64,000 nt of DNA from Tuctoria greenei (Eukaryota; Streptophyta; Magnoliopsida; Poales; Poaceae): contig JAYESD010000008.1 of NCBI GenBank assembly GCA_036927565.1, positions 18,804,100-18,868,099 on the forward strand. Direction: 5' to 3'. Below the pieces are notes generated by a model. The model was not told the DNA's origin, made no database searches, and was given only the letters and a program-made list of their open reading frames with translations. The stretch's first letter is position 1. Each line of letters opens with the position of its first letter. A program made the position numbers and the translations under genes. This document shows positions 1-10,806 of this stretch, piece after piece.

Positions 1-3000
1 TACAAATCTAAGGTTCAACCGTTCAAACTCCTTACATAACTCAGATGGTAACTCTCGAACTGTGAGTTGATGACTTACTCCCTTCCTACTCAATGTGTCA
101 GCCACTACATTGGCTTTTCCCGGATGATAGTTGATCCCCAAATCATAATCTTTGATGAGCTCCAACCATCTCCGTTGCCTCAAATTCAGATCCGTTTGTG
201 TGAAAATATACTTAAGACTCTTGTGATCCGTATAAATTTCACACCTATGTCCAAGGATGTAGTGCCTCCAAATCTTCATTGCATGTACCACGACCGCGAG
301 TTCCAAATCATGCGTTGGGTAATTTTGCTCATGTTTCTTCAATTGTCTCGATGCATATGCAACTACTTGACCTTCTTGCATCAATACACATCCAAGTCCT
401 TGTCTCGATGTGTTGCAATAAATATCAAAACTCTTGCTCACATCTAGCAGTACCAAAACTGGGGATGTTGTCAACCTCTTTTTCAACTCCTCAAAACTAT
501 TTTGACAAGCTTGAGTCCATTGGAAATCCTTTCCATTCATTAGCAACTCCGTCATAGGCTTGGCTATCTTGGAAAAGTCCTTGATGAACCTACGGTAATA
601 TCCAGCCATTCCAAGAAAACTCCTTATCTCCTTTACGTTTTGCAGTGGCTCCCACTTCAACATGTCTCTCACTTTTCCTGGATCAACCGAAACTCCTCCT
701 CCTGAGATGATATGACCCAAAAACGACACCTCTCTCAACCAAAACTGACACTTGTTGAACTTGGCATACAATTGATGCTCCCTCAATTTCTGCAACGTAA
801 GCCTCAAGTGTTCCTCATGTTCCTTCTCATCCTTCGAGTAGATCATAATATCATCAATGAACACCACAACAAACCTATCCAAGTACTCCATGAAGACCTT
901 ATTCATGAGGTACATAAAGTACGCAGGCGCATTTGTCAAACCAAAAGACATCACGGTGTATTCATAAGATCCATACCGCGTCCTAAAAATTGTATTGGGT
1001 ATGTCTGATGGTCTAATCTTCATTTGAAAGTATCCCGACCTCAAATCAATCTTAGAGAAGACACAAGCACCCTTCATCTGATCAAACAAGTCTTCTATGC
1101 GTGGCAAGGTGTACTTGTTCTTGATGGTCACCTCATTGAGAGCTCGGTAATCTACACACATCCTTTGCGACCCATCTTTCTTGTCCACAAACAGTATGGG
1201 CGCTCCCCAAGGTGATGAGCTTGGGCGAATAAAACCCTTCTCCAGTTGCTCTTGAATTTTCTTCTTGAGCTCCGCTAGTTCCATAGGAGGCATCCTATAC
1301 GACCTCTTAGCTATAGGTGCAGTTCCAGGTATTAATTCAATAATAAACTCAATGTCTCGATCAGGTGGCATACCTGACAAATCGTCCGGAAAAACATCAA
1401 AAAATTCACACACCATCGGGATTTCCTCAATTGCAACACCGTCCATATGATTCAACTCCAAGTGCTTCGGTGCGGTTCGAGATGCTTCAAACTCTACGGT
1501 GATCCCTTCCTCATTGGTAAACTTCACTGTATTCATGGCATACTCAATAACTCCATTGTGCTTCCTCAACCAGTCCATACCAAGTATAATGTCCAATCCT
1601 TGAGAATCCAAAACAATGAGGTTGGTGGAGAAGTGTACCCTCCTTATTCTAAGGCTTACTTTTGGACATACTATATTTATCCTTAACTCTCCTCCAGGAG
1701 ACTTAACCAATAGAGTAAACTTCATATGAGAGATAGACAAACTATACTTGGCAACATACTTCGATGCAATGAATGAATGCGATGCTCCAGAATCAAACAA
1801 CATAGTCGCGGGGTTGGAGTTGGCGAGAAACATACCAATGACCACATCATCCGCTTGTTGAGCACCCTCCGTAGAGACATGGTTCACGTTGCTACGAGCA
1901 AAATTCTGCTGTCCTTGGTTCCCTTGTGGCTGTCCTTCATTGGGTCTTGGGTTTTGCCTCAGCGCATTGCTTCCTTGACCAAGGTCTGACTTAGGACATT
2001 GGTGCGCAAAGTGTCCAGCTTCTCCACAAGTATAGCACTTCTTAACTCCACAAGAATTATTGGGACGAGCTTGGTTTTGAGCATTGGCACTAGGATAATT
2101 AGCACGAGGTGCATATGGCATCAGAGGCCTTGGTGTTTGCATGACAGGGCGCTGCTGCACAAACTGAGTTGGGCGCGGTGCAAATCCAGGGCGATGAGTA
2201 GGCGAAAAAGAGCTGAAGTAAGGTGCATTGGGTGGTGTGAGGCGAGGGCGCACATTACTTCCTTGTTGCTGTCCTTGATATGGCGCCTTCCTCTTGTTGT
2301 CTTGTTCCATCTCACGGATCTTATTCTCAACCACGATTGCTTTGTCCACAAGCTTCTAAAAATTTGCATAGTCACAATTGAGCAATTGCACTTGGATTTC
2401 ATTGTTGAGGCCCCTCATAAACAAGTATTGCTTCCGACTGTCCCGACGAACATCTTTAGGTGCGTATCTTGAGAGTTGAGTGAACTTATTGAGATATTCA
2501 CTCACGCTTGATCTTCTTTGCCTTAAGTTCTCAAATTCTTGCCTCTTCAAAATCTTAACACCTTCCGGCACATAATGAAAACGAAAGCTCTCTTTGAATT
2601 CCCCCCAAGTGATCCTCTCTTGATTCTCATGAGCATTGCAATATGAATCCCACCAATCCGCAGCTACTCCAACTAGTTGATGAGAAGCAAATAAGACCTT
2701 TTCCCGGTCACTGCATTAGACAATAGCAAGCTTCTTCTCCACGTACTTGAGCCAATCATCCGCGTCCATAGGGTCAGCGGCTTGAGCAAAGGTGGGTGGC
2801 CTAGTCCTCATAAACTCTCCCAACCGGTTTTGAGGAGGTGGGGTGGCGGTGGAGGCATGTGGGGCTGATTATTGATGTTGTCAACCTGCAGCTGTCTCAT
2901 AGTTTGTATCATGGTCTGCATGAGCTAGTTCTGCATAGCCAATAGCTGCTCGATATTAATAGCTCCTTGGGCAGGTCCTTGTCCATTGTTGTTCTGAGGT

Positions 3001-3056
3001 ACTCCATGATTCTCCTCCTCATCATTAGCATCCATTTGATTGCGAGTTCTCACCAT
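1..3056 (-). pseudogene. G1 gag-pol (gag, protease, RT, RNase H), damaged
   Basis: The start codon at 3054-3056 matches that of the G2 gag. The order is gag with a CCHC knuckle (CYTCGEAGHFAHQC, about 2000-2040), protease with LFDSGASHSF (about 1775-1800), RT with FIDDIM (about 840-860) and RNase H. Lesions I can see: CAG to TAG at 2925-2927, a one-base deletion near 2838 that changes frame, CAA to TAA at 2716-2718, and CAG to TAG at 2356-2358. From 2355 to the left edge I read one uninterrupted frame, so pol is better kept than in G2. The first RNase H acidic residue (YCDAS in G2) reads YCNTS here (codon 412-414), which should abolish RNase H activity. In life this polyprotein would form the particle and copy RNA into DNA. 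Confidence 0.9.
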
Positions 3057-3305
3057 CTGAAGAAAAGCAATAGGTAAGAATTAGAAAACGTCCCCAACTA
3101 TATGCATCAAGGGATATGAAACTAGACAACTAACTAGCCTACGTAGACATGGCAATGCTAAAGCATCCCAAAATCCTCTATTAAGCACACAAGCAAACAA
3201 TATATATAGCAAGTAGCACTCCAAGCAAAAACACATTGATTCTTGAGTGCTCCTATGTGCTCTAAAGTGTCCATTCTATCTAGGTTGTGTCCTACGGTCA
3301 ACCTG
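3057..3305 (-). other. G1 untranslated leader
   Basis: About 250 bases between the primer site and the gag start. It aligns with the G2 leader (12998-13248), including the stretch around the shared GGATTTTGG. I see no coding potential. Confidence 0.7.
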
Positions 3306-3319
3306 TGGCTCTGATACCA
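3306..3319 (-). other. G1 primer binding site (initiator tRNA-Met type)
   Basis: On the minus strand this reads TGGTATCAGAGCCA, complementary to the 3' end of plant initiator tRNA-Met, three bases after the LTR end at 3323. This is the usual primer of plant gypsy and copia elements. Confidence 0.93.
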
Positions 3320-3322
3320 ATC

Positions 3323-6149
3323 TGTGACACCCGGTTCCGAAAATGAACCAAGTGAACGCATATGTGTGCCCAGGATGTTCAACACACATACACAGTGCAT
3401 TTACAAAACATTATACAAAAAATTTCCACAGAACAAGATTAGTTAACCAATTTTTATTACACAAACCATATTATCCTCGAATACAAACTCTAATGAATAT
3501 TAATGACAAGTTCAACCAATGTAGCAGAAATAAACTAATTAAGCAACTAAGCATAAGGGATATGGTATAGCGCAACTCCAATCAATACCACAGGCAAGCT
3601 GACAGTAGACACGGCCTAGAACTCCGCATTATCACCATTAAACTCCAAATCCTGACGTGCAACTATTGTGGGGGGGGGGGGATAGCAAGAGTGAGTACAT
3701 GTCGTACTCAGCAAGTGTGGAAAGTATGACATGTGGCTGATTCAAATGATGACAATAATAATGCTTGAGTGCTGAAAAGTACATTAAAACATTTAGAAAA
3801 GCAATATATTACATGTATATGAATAGACTCATCAAAAACCATAATTAAAATCATAGTATCACTCCATATTCCATATTCATCATCAATAATTCCAGATTTC
3901 ACCATTTGCCAATAACCATATTTAATACCAGAAATTAATCCATAACCAGCCATAATCATTACCAAACCATAACCATCCCAAAAACCATCCCAATATCAAG
4001 TTCTCTCTAATCATGTGAGGGTCCAAGTTGCTCATAACCGGGAGCACGACTATCATGATAGTTTTTAGACACTCTGCAGAGGTTGTACCGCTTTACCCAC
4101 GTGTTTGTGATTTCATCACCTTTTGATGACTAGAACCTCTATTATGCCGTCTCGCACTTCCGTTGGTGTGTGGCCAAGAGATCACAAAGTAGCCTTTACA
4201 AAGAGATTACTAGCCTATTTAGACCCCACTGAGGTTTCACCGGTGGCGATGTCTCCAACTGAGCACATCTTCAACCAAGGGCCCCCTCTTGAGCCATTCG
4301 GATCCCAGGGTAGTCCCAACAATCATCAACAACCCAATCCGACTACCCCTTCCCCGAGCATCCTTAATGGTCCAAATAGCACTAGCAAAGCCCTAATTAA
4401 TCAGCTAGGCAGCACCCATACTTGGCCTCATGGTGGCACTGTAAATCCTGGATGGTCCCTCCACAAACCGGTCCTTAGATCTAAAGCAAGCAAAACCACC
4501 ATAACATCCAACCCATCTACGTATCAAGCTTGCTTAGATCACCCATTACCATATCATATGAACCAGTTCATGTTAACCATAATCTCATAAATACATAATT
4601 ATGTTGAGTGGTATAGTTGTTTTCCCATCCCAGTTGATTAAGCGAAGCAATAGGTAAAAAGCCATTCCCGACTCTCTATCGTATATTCCAGGTGACAAGG
4701 GTGGTTAACAAATCTAGTAAACTTCCTACCATAGGATTTCCCATCAAATTGACACAAGCATGCAATTTTCAAACAAAACATTTATTTCAAAACAGAATCA
4801 ATATGCTTCAAGGACACTTGCCTTGCTCTTGCGGTTGATTAGGGTAAAAGCCTTCAAACTCTTGGTGTTGTAGATCCTCCGTGGCACTCTCTAGCGCAAA
4901 TCCGTCTAATCCACACAATAAACATACAAGACAAGAAACACAATCAAAGAGTGCACAAATATTACTCAATATGACATGACATGCATGATTAATGCAAATG
5001 CAAGGTAGAACTTGTTAATAGATTTCTTTCAATGATCACTAACTAGTTCTAATAGATTTTAAAAAGTTTATATAGGTTTGAATTTGATTAGATCTACTTT
5101 TAGAATCAATTCAACACAATTTAACCAGGAAAATCGGACTAGTCTGCAGAAGGTCGGACTAGTCCGCACTTCGCAGAACTAGCAAACTAAGGGTTTTCTA
5201 GATCGATGTAAATTTGGAGATTAGGGGTTGAATTCACGTAAGGAAAAGAGAATAGAAGGTATACCAGGTGTTTAGGACTCCAATGAATCAAGAAACTTGG
5301 AGGTGACACTTGGATCTTGATGATCTAGGGTTGGTGATGAACTTGGAGATGAATTGGTGATGAAGAACGAAAGCTTGGTGGAGATCTTGATCCTCTTTCG
5401 TTTCCTCCTCTTCTTCTTCTTGCTTGGGATCTCCTCCTCCCTCCTTGGTGGTGGCTCTCCACAAACTAGGGTTTGGGTGGGGTGGAAAAGTGGCAAATAG
5501 ATGTCAAACCAAGGGGTGGGGTTGTTTATATAGAGGTGGAGGCTAGGGTTAGATGGATCTCGAGTTTGGGATGAGTAGAGGCCGCTTTAGAGTCCCACAT
5601 GGGCTCTAAAAGAGTTAGGCACAACGTCCCTAGGCCCACTTAATTTGAAACCCTAGAAACAAGTCGTAAAACAAAAGATCAACTCGGAGTTGCAAAATAT
5701 CGGACAAGTCCGAAAAGGACCGGACTAGTCCGAAAATGTCCAGTGAGAAAATTAGACAAGTCTGGCAAAAAATCGGACAAGTCCGACTTTAGTCAGAGAG
5801 GAAAACGGACAAGTCCGCTGGAACACCAGACTAGTCTGGAAAAGTCCAGGGACTTAGCAAAATTTCAAGGATTCTTGGAATATCGGACTAGTCCGCACAA
5901 AATCGGACAAGTCCGAAAGTTTCCAGAGGCGAAATCAGACTAGTCCGCAGCAAAAACGGACAAGTCCATTTTTAGTCAGAGAGAAATCGGACTAGTCCTC
6001 ACCAAAATCGGACTAGTCTGCACTTTTCAGCATTTTAAGTGCAGTTTTGCTCCAAATCAATTTTAAACTCGTTCCTCTTTATGAGGGTTAATGTTAAACG
6101 TGCATATGAATGTATGTAGGGCATGATGCATGAAAATTAGGGTGTTACA
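3323..6149 (-). repeat. G1 5' LTR (about 2.83 kb)
   Basis: In minus sense it starts TGTAACACCC at 6149 and ends GTGTCACA at 3323. It is colinear with both G2 LTRs, including the U3 palindrome array, the TATA box near 5525-5532 (TTTATATAG in plus sense), and the downstream block with GAGTACGACATGTACTC. A run of 12 G at 3670-3681 replaces a short C/G run in the G2 LTRs. Confidence 0.95.
5136..6030 (-). repeat. G1 LTR array of CGGACTAGTCCG / CGGACAAGTCCG palindromes
   Basis: Perfect and one- or two-mismatch copies of a 12-base palindrome (CGGACTAGTCCG) and a sister motif (CGGACAAGTCCG in this orientation, CGGACTTGTCCG on the other strand) recur between about 5700 and 6030, with two more near 5136-5172. 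The main array lies upstream of the LTR TATA box in element sense, so it occupies U3 where transcription factor sites would be. The same motif pair occurs in S1, a copia element. Confidence 0.85.
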
Positions 6150-7250
6150 TCAAGGGGGTGTGCTCCACATCCTTGACGAATTTGATGCCTGTGACCTTCT
6201 CAATCATAAACATCAGGTAGGGGGCATAGCCACAGGATCTGTTCGATGTGCAAGAGATGTTGACTATGTCGTTCCAAATGTAGTCAAAGACATCAAACTT
6301 TCTGTCTTTGCTTATAACCTTCGTCAAGGTCCTGAGATATCCCTGAACACTTCTAGCATCCCATCCTTAGGGGCAATAGTCCTCCTAAGAACCCGGTTGA
6401 GCACCACGAAGAAGGGCTTCATGTTCTTGGTGGAAGGAGGATTGAACTTTAAGCTTGGGTCATAAAAAAACTTCATCTTGTCCTTCTCAATGACACCAAT
6501 GTTGTGAATGATCAAGTTGTCATTGTTGGAGCTATCAAGATGGAGCAATCTTGCAAATTCCTCATAGGTAATGGTGTACTTGGATCAATGAGTCATCCAA
6601 GTCACCCGCTCTTCCTCATCGCTGGCAAAGTGGCATGTCGCATAGAACTGAGCGATGACCTCATCGTTACAATTGTTCCGGAAGTCAAATAGGTCCTTCA
6701 AACCATGCTTCTTGACTGCCTCGACCACCTCAATAAAAGGTGAGCAACCCTTCCTCTAAAAGTGGGCCCAATCTATCTATTGGCTGTGCACAACTGGTGT
6801 CTTCATCGGGAGATAGACATACTTGTAAAAGTCTGCATGGAAATTACTCCAGAACCTCCCATCAGCAGCCTACTTGGGTCGGCTGTAACAATCCACATTT
6901 CTGAACTTTGTAGCTGTGTCGCTGCCCTTCCCATTGAACTTCTCTTTAGCGGGATCCCGGACCCCTTGCCTTGGAGCTGACATCTTTAGGGGGCCAATCG
7001 GGCCCGTGGCAATCCCCTTTACTTTGCCCTTAGCTTGACGAGAGGTTTCCGAGCTAGGGCCTGCTGCAACTGCACCCTTAACTTTCGACGCGGGTTTCTT
7101 CGTGAGAACCTTGCATCTAACCTGCGGAGGGGGGGTGCCGGCTCGGATGGGCGCTCTTAGCGCTTCTTGCCTTGTCCCGTCGGGGACTGAAGCAAGGCTT
7201 CTTGGTCCATCTCAGCCTCGAAGTCAGAAATTTCATCATTTGAGCTCGAC
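6150..7250 (-). pseudogene. S1 ORF3 (extra ORF after pol), truncated and decayed
   Basis: From a start at 7250 (MSSSNDEISDFEAEMDQ) the minus strand encodes a basic, Lys/Ala/Pro-rich stretch, then a more conserved part with KFRNVDCYSRP, DGRFWSNFHADFYKYV and YEEFARLLHLDSS. The layout (charged low-complexity front, then FW...Y and a globular part) resembles ORF3 of S2, although the two are only distantly alike. I suspect the family often annotated as 'putative plant transposon protein'; some authors call this position env-like in Sireviruses. At least four stops or frame changes break it (including a TGG to TAG class change after HSQ), and G1 removes its end at 6150. Function unknown. Confidence 0.65.
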
Positions 7251-8212
7251 ATTGTCCTGAGAATGGATTACACAAGGTATTGATGAGAATAGATGACAAG
7301 GAATTGCATTGAGGAATAGGAAGTTAGGGTTGAGTTCAGAAAACATCAGACTAGTCCAGTGTACAGACACGGACTAGTCCGGGTGACCGGACTTGTCCGT
7401 GCATGGGCCGGACTAGTCTGGTATTCAACCTCTAAAACCCTAACTATGAGACAAATGGTGATCCCTAATGCACAAATAGCTTAGCATCAATGTAATACAT
7501 CAAGGAAGCATGTATTAGGTGAAAGGAACTAAGCTTTTTGATCAACATCGAAGGAAATAGAGATTTGTAGGGTTTGGGAGGAAAATTTACTGAAAGTCCT
7601 TGATTCTTGGAGATGTAGTGGTTGAAGGAGAGGACAAGTCCGTGGTCTTCAATCCCTACACGAATGAGATCGATTTCCACCCAAACTTGAGGAGTTTTGA
7701 TGGAGGAATTGCCAAATCGCCTTGGGGAGCTTGAGCGAGGAGAGAGAAAGCTTGAGGCACGTGTGAGGGTGAGGAAGATTAGGGTTTGGTGGCGGCTAGG
7801 GTTATGGAGACGAAAAATCGAACTTGTCTGAAAATGATCGAACTAGTCCGAACTTTTCCAAAGCCTATATCAGACTAGTTCGTGGTCGGCCGGACTAGTC
7901 CAGACCTACAGTCACTCTGCGGACTAGTCTGCAGGGGCGGACTAGTCCGGGCAACCACAGACTAGTCCGTGGTTACCAGGGAATAAATGCTTAGCCCATT
8001 CGTATATATTCGAAGGTACTTATTAATAAAATAGGGAGGCAAAGCAAATCAAATAATCTTGATGAATATGATCAATAAGCATACAACAATCAAACAATGA
8101 TCATAATTCACCAAGATCTAGTAATTGACATAGTTTTTCGGAAAAAATGAGAGAGATGATTTTCACAACACAATCAATGAATTTTGAAGATAGCATTCAG
8201 GTATACAAGATT
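7251..8212 (-). promoter_or_regulatory. S1 spacer between pol and ORF3 with palindromic motifs
   Basis: No coding region is supported in this 960-base stretch. It holds CGGACTAGTCCG-type motifs at about 7350-7420 and 7825-7980, the same pair as in the S1 LTR. On the minus strand it also has several AACCCTA-type motifs (around 7785-7812 and 7435), a feature common in plant 5' leaders. This may be a promoter/leader for ORF3. I did not find a convincing TATA box here. Confidence 0.45.
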
Positions 8213-10162
8213 TCAAGCCACATTCCGAGCATCAAGGATATTGAGTTCATTTCGGAGCTCGCAAAAACGTTTTTCATCTAGTGGCTTGTTAAATATATCG
8301 GCTAGTTGCTTTTCGGTGTTGACATGGGAAATGGCTATGTCTCCTTTCATTGAGTGGCCTCTCAAAATGTGATGTCGGGTGTCTATGTGTTTGGTCCTAG
8401 AGTGCTCAACAGGATTATGGGCAATTTTAATGGCACTCTCATTATCACAAAGGAGTGGAATGCAACTCATATTGTAACCGTAATCCCTTAGAGTCTGTCG
8501 CATCCAAAGGAGTTGTGCAAAACAACTCCCGGCTGCAACATACTCTGCTTCGGCCGTGGATAAGGCATTGGAGTTTTGTTTCTTGGAGGACCAAGAAACT
8601 AGAGATCTACCTAGGAATTGGCATGTATCGGAGGTACTTTTTCTATCTACTTTGCATCTGGCGTAATCTACATCGGAGTAACCAATGAGATTGAATTTGG
8701 AACCTTTGGTATACCAAAGGCTTAGGTTGGGTGTATGAACTAAATACCGCAAGATTCTCTTTACGGCTGTCAAATGACACTCTTTTGGGTTGGCTTGAAA
8801 CCTTGCACACAAATATACACTCAATATTATGTCTGGCCTAGATGCACATAAGTAGAGTAGAGATCCAATCATGGAGCGATATACCTTTTGATCGACGTTT
8901 GGTCCATCTTCACTGAGATCCAAGTGGCCATTCGTTACCATAGGAGTCTTTATAGGCTTCGCCTTGTCCATTCCAAACTTCTTGAATATGTCTTGGGTGT
9001 ACTTAGTTTGGTTTATGAACGTCCCTTCATTTTTTTGCCTCACTTGGAATCCCAAGAAGTACTTTAGCTCTCCCATCATAGACATCTCAACCCTATTTGT
9101 CATAATCTTACTAAATTCCTCACAAAAAGATTTATTAGTTGAACCAAAGATAATATCATCAACATAAATTTGACAAATAAAGGGATCATTGTCAAAGTTC
9201 TTTGTAAACAATGTATAATCTACTTTACTGGTCTTAAAACCATTTTCAATTAAGAAATCTCTAAGACACTCATACCAACTTCTAGGAGCTTGTTTGAGGC
9301 TGTAGAGAGCCTTATGCAATTTAAAGACGTGGTCAGAGAACTCTTCATCTTCAAATTCGGGGGGTTGCACCACATACACCTCCTCCTTGATTGGTCCGTT
9401 GAGGAAGGCGCTTTTCACATCCATTTGGTAGAGCTTGAAATCATGGTGAGTAGCATATGCAAGTAATATTCTAATAGACTCAAGTCTAGCTACGGGAGCA
9501 AAGGTTTCATCGAAATCCAAACCTTCGACTTGTGAATACCCTTTGGCCACAAGTCGTGCCTTGTTCCTTGTCACCACCCCGTGTTCATCTTGTTTGTTGC
9601 GGAAGACCCATTTGGTGCCGACGACGTTGAACTTGGGTCTTTCGACTAGTTCCCACACCTCGTTCCGTTTGAAGTTGTTGAGTTCTTCTTGCATGGCCAC
9701 TACCCAATCCATATCCTTCAATGAATCCTCAACCCTGCGCGGTTCAAAAAAGGATACAAACGAATAATGCTCACAAAAATTAGCTATGCGAGATCCAGTA
9801 GTTACTCCGTTTTGGATGTCACCGATGATGTTGTCGATTGGGTGATCCCTTTGGACACATTGGTGTTCTCTTGGGTGTGGCACTTGCGGTCTTGAATCTT
9901 CATGGCCATCTTCTTCTCCCTTAGATGGTTGCCCTCATTGACTTGTTGATCATTTTTGTCTTCTTGAGGTTGATCTTGTATGGATGCCCCCCTTGATCAT
10001 TGGCCTCCATTTGCGGTTCATCTTACTCATGCACATGTAGAGGTGACTCTTGTGGTGAAACTTTGCCCAATGCCATTCTTCTCAGTGCTTGGCAAGGAGC
10101 TTCTTCTCTTTCTAGAACACATGGATCAACTTACTCCTTTTGGGAGCCGTTAGTTTCATCGA
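8213..10162 (-). pseudogene. S1 pol, second half: RT and RNase H
   Basis: An open frame from 9883 to 8213 encodes the complete copia reverse transcriptase and RNase H. Visible motifs are NEVWELVERP, GTKWVFRNKQ, ARLVAKGYSQVEG, QMDVKSAFLNG, the catalytic QIYVDDIIFGS, RPDI, and the RNase H motifs STAEAEYVAA and RTKHIDTRHH; it ends LNILDARNVA. From 10162 to about 9890, which is the linker after integrase, the frame has two CAA to TAA stops (E-stop-VDP and E-stop-DEP) and frame breaks. The piece continues from the integrase half at 20625, from which it was split by the G2 insertion. RT would copy the element RNA in the particle. Confidence 0.92.
10158..10162. other. G2 target site duplication, left copy (ATCGA)
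   Basis: ATCGA immediately precedes the G2 LTR start at 10163 and is repeated immediately after the other LTR at 20625-20629. A 5-base duplication is the normal product of gypsy integrase. It also confirms that the S1 pol reading frame was continuous before insertion. Confidence 0.96.
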
Positions 10163-10310
10163 TGTAACACCCTAATTTTCATGCATCATGCCCTACATAC
10201 ACTCATATACATGTTTAACATTTACCCACATAAAGAGGAACGAGTTTAAAATTGATTCGGAACATTTAAAATTGATTTTGAACAAAACTGCACGTAAAAT
10301 GCAGGAAAGT

Positions 10311-10634
10311 GCGGACTAGTCCGATTTTGCTGAGGACTAGTCCGATTTCTCTCTGACTAAAATGGACTTGTCCGTTTTTGCTACGGACTAATCCGATTTT
10401 TGGCACTGGAAACTTTCGGACTTGTCCAATTTTGTGCAGACTAGTCCGATATTCCATGAATCCTTGAAAAATTGCTAATTCCTTGGACATTTCCGGACTA
10501 GTCCGGTGTTCCAGCGGACTTGTCCATTTTCCTCTCTGTTTAAAGTCGGACTTGTCCGATCTTTGGCCAGACTTGTCCGATTTTCTCTCTGGACGACTTC
10601 GGACTAGTTCGGTCCTTTCCAGACTTGTCCGATA
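10311..10634 (+). repeat. G2 U3 array of CGGACTAGTCCG / CGGACTTGTCCG motifs
   Basis: About twelve copies of two 12-base motifs in 320 bases. The first is a perfect palindrome at 10312-10323; others, such as those near 10493 and 10550, vary at one or two positions. Two further copies lie near 11160-11200. The array ends about 165 bases upstream of the TATA box. The same array is in the other LTR at about 17955-18275 and in G1. Confidence 0.88.
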
Positions 10635-10798
10635 TTTTGCGACTCCGAGTTGATCTTTTGTTTTATGACTTGTTCTTGGGTTTCACGTTAAGTGGGCCTA
10701 GGGACGTCATGCCTAACTCTTTTAGAGCCCATGTGGGACTCTAAACCGGCCTCTACTCATCCCAAAACTCGAAATCCATCTAACCCTAGCCTCCACCT

Positions 10799-10806
10799 CT
10801 ATATAA
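10799..10806 (+). promoter_or_regulatory. G2 5' LTR TATA box
   Basis: CTATATAAAC in a GC-richer setting (CCACCTCTATATAAACAGCCCC), 636 bases into the LTR. It is conserved at 18442-18449 in the other LTR and, inverted, near 5525-5532 in G1. Transcription should start about 30 bases downstream. Confidence 0.8.

Larger units (their letters stand above)
1..6149 (-). mobile_element. G1: Tekay-type Ty3/gypsy LTR retrotransposon, partial (left part outside window)
   Basis: Read on the minus strand this is 5' LTR (3323-6149), primer site, gag, protease, RT and RNase H, running off the left edge near the RNase H/integrase junction. The coding order protease-RT-RNase H and the close protein match to G2 (10163-20624) place it in the same Ty3/gypsy family, which in G2 ends in a chromodomain. 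The right end is sharp: the LTR terminus TGTAAC.. (minus sense) ends at 6149 and the S1 ORF3 begins at 6150. The target duplication cannot be tested because the other LTR is not in the window; the candidate is TCAAG at 6150-6154. Confidence 0.93.

Noticed and set aside
3670..3681. Run of 12 G as a possible functional G-tract
   Set aside because: A single homopolymer in one LTR copy, replaced by a short run in the sister LTRs; more likely slippage or a sequencing problem.
10311..10634. Regularly repeated palindromes resembling a CRISPR or satellite array
   Set aside because: The units are 12 bases with irregular spacers, recur in every LTR of the family and lie next to a TATA box in a plant nuclear context.
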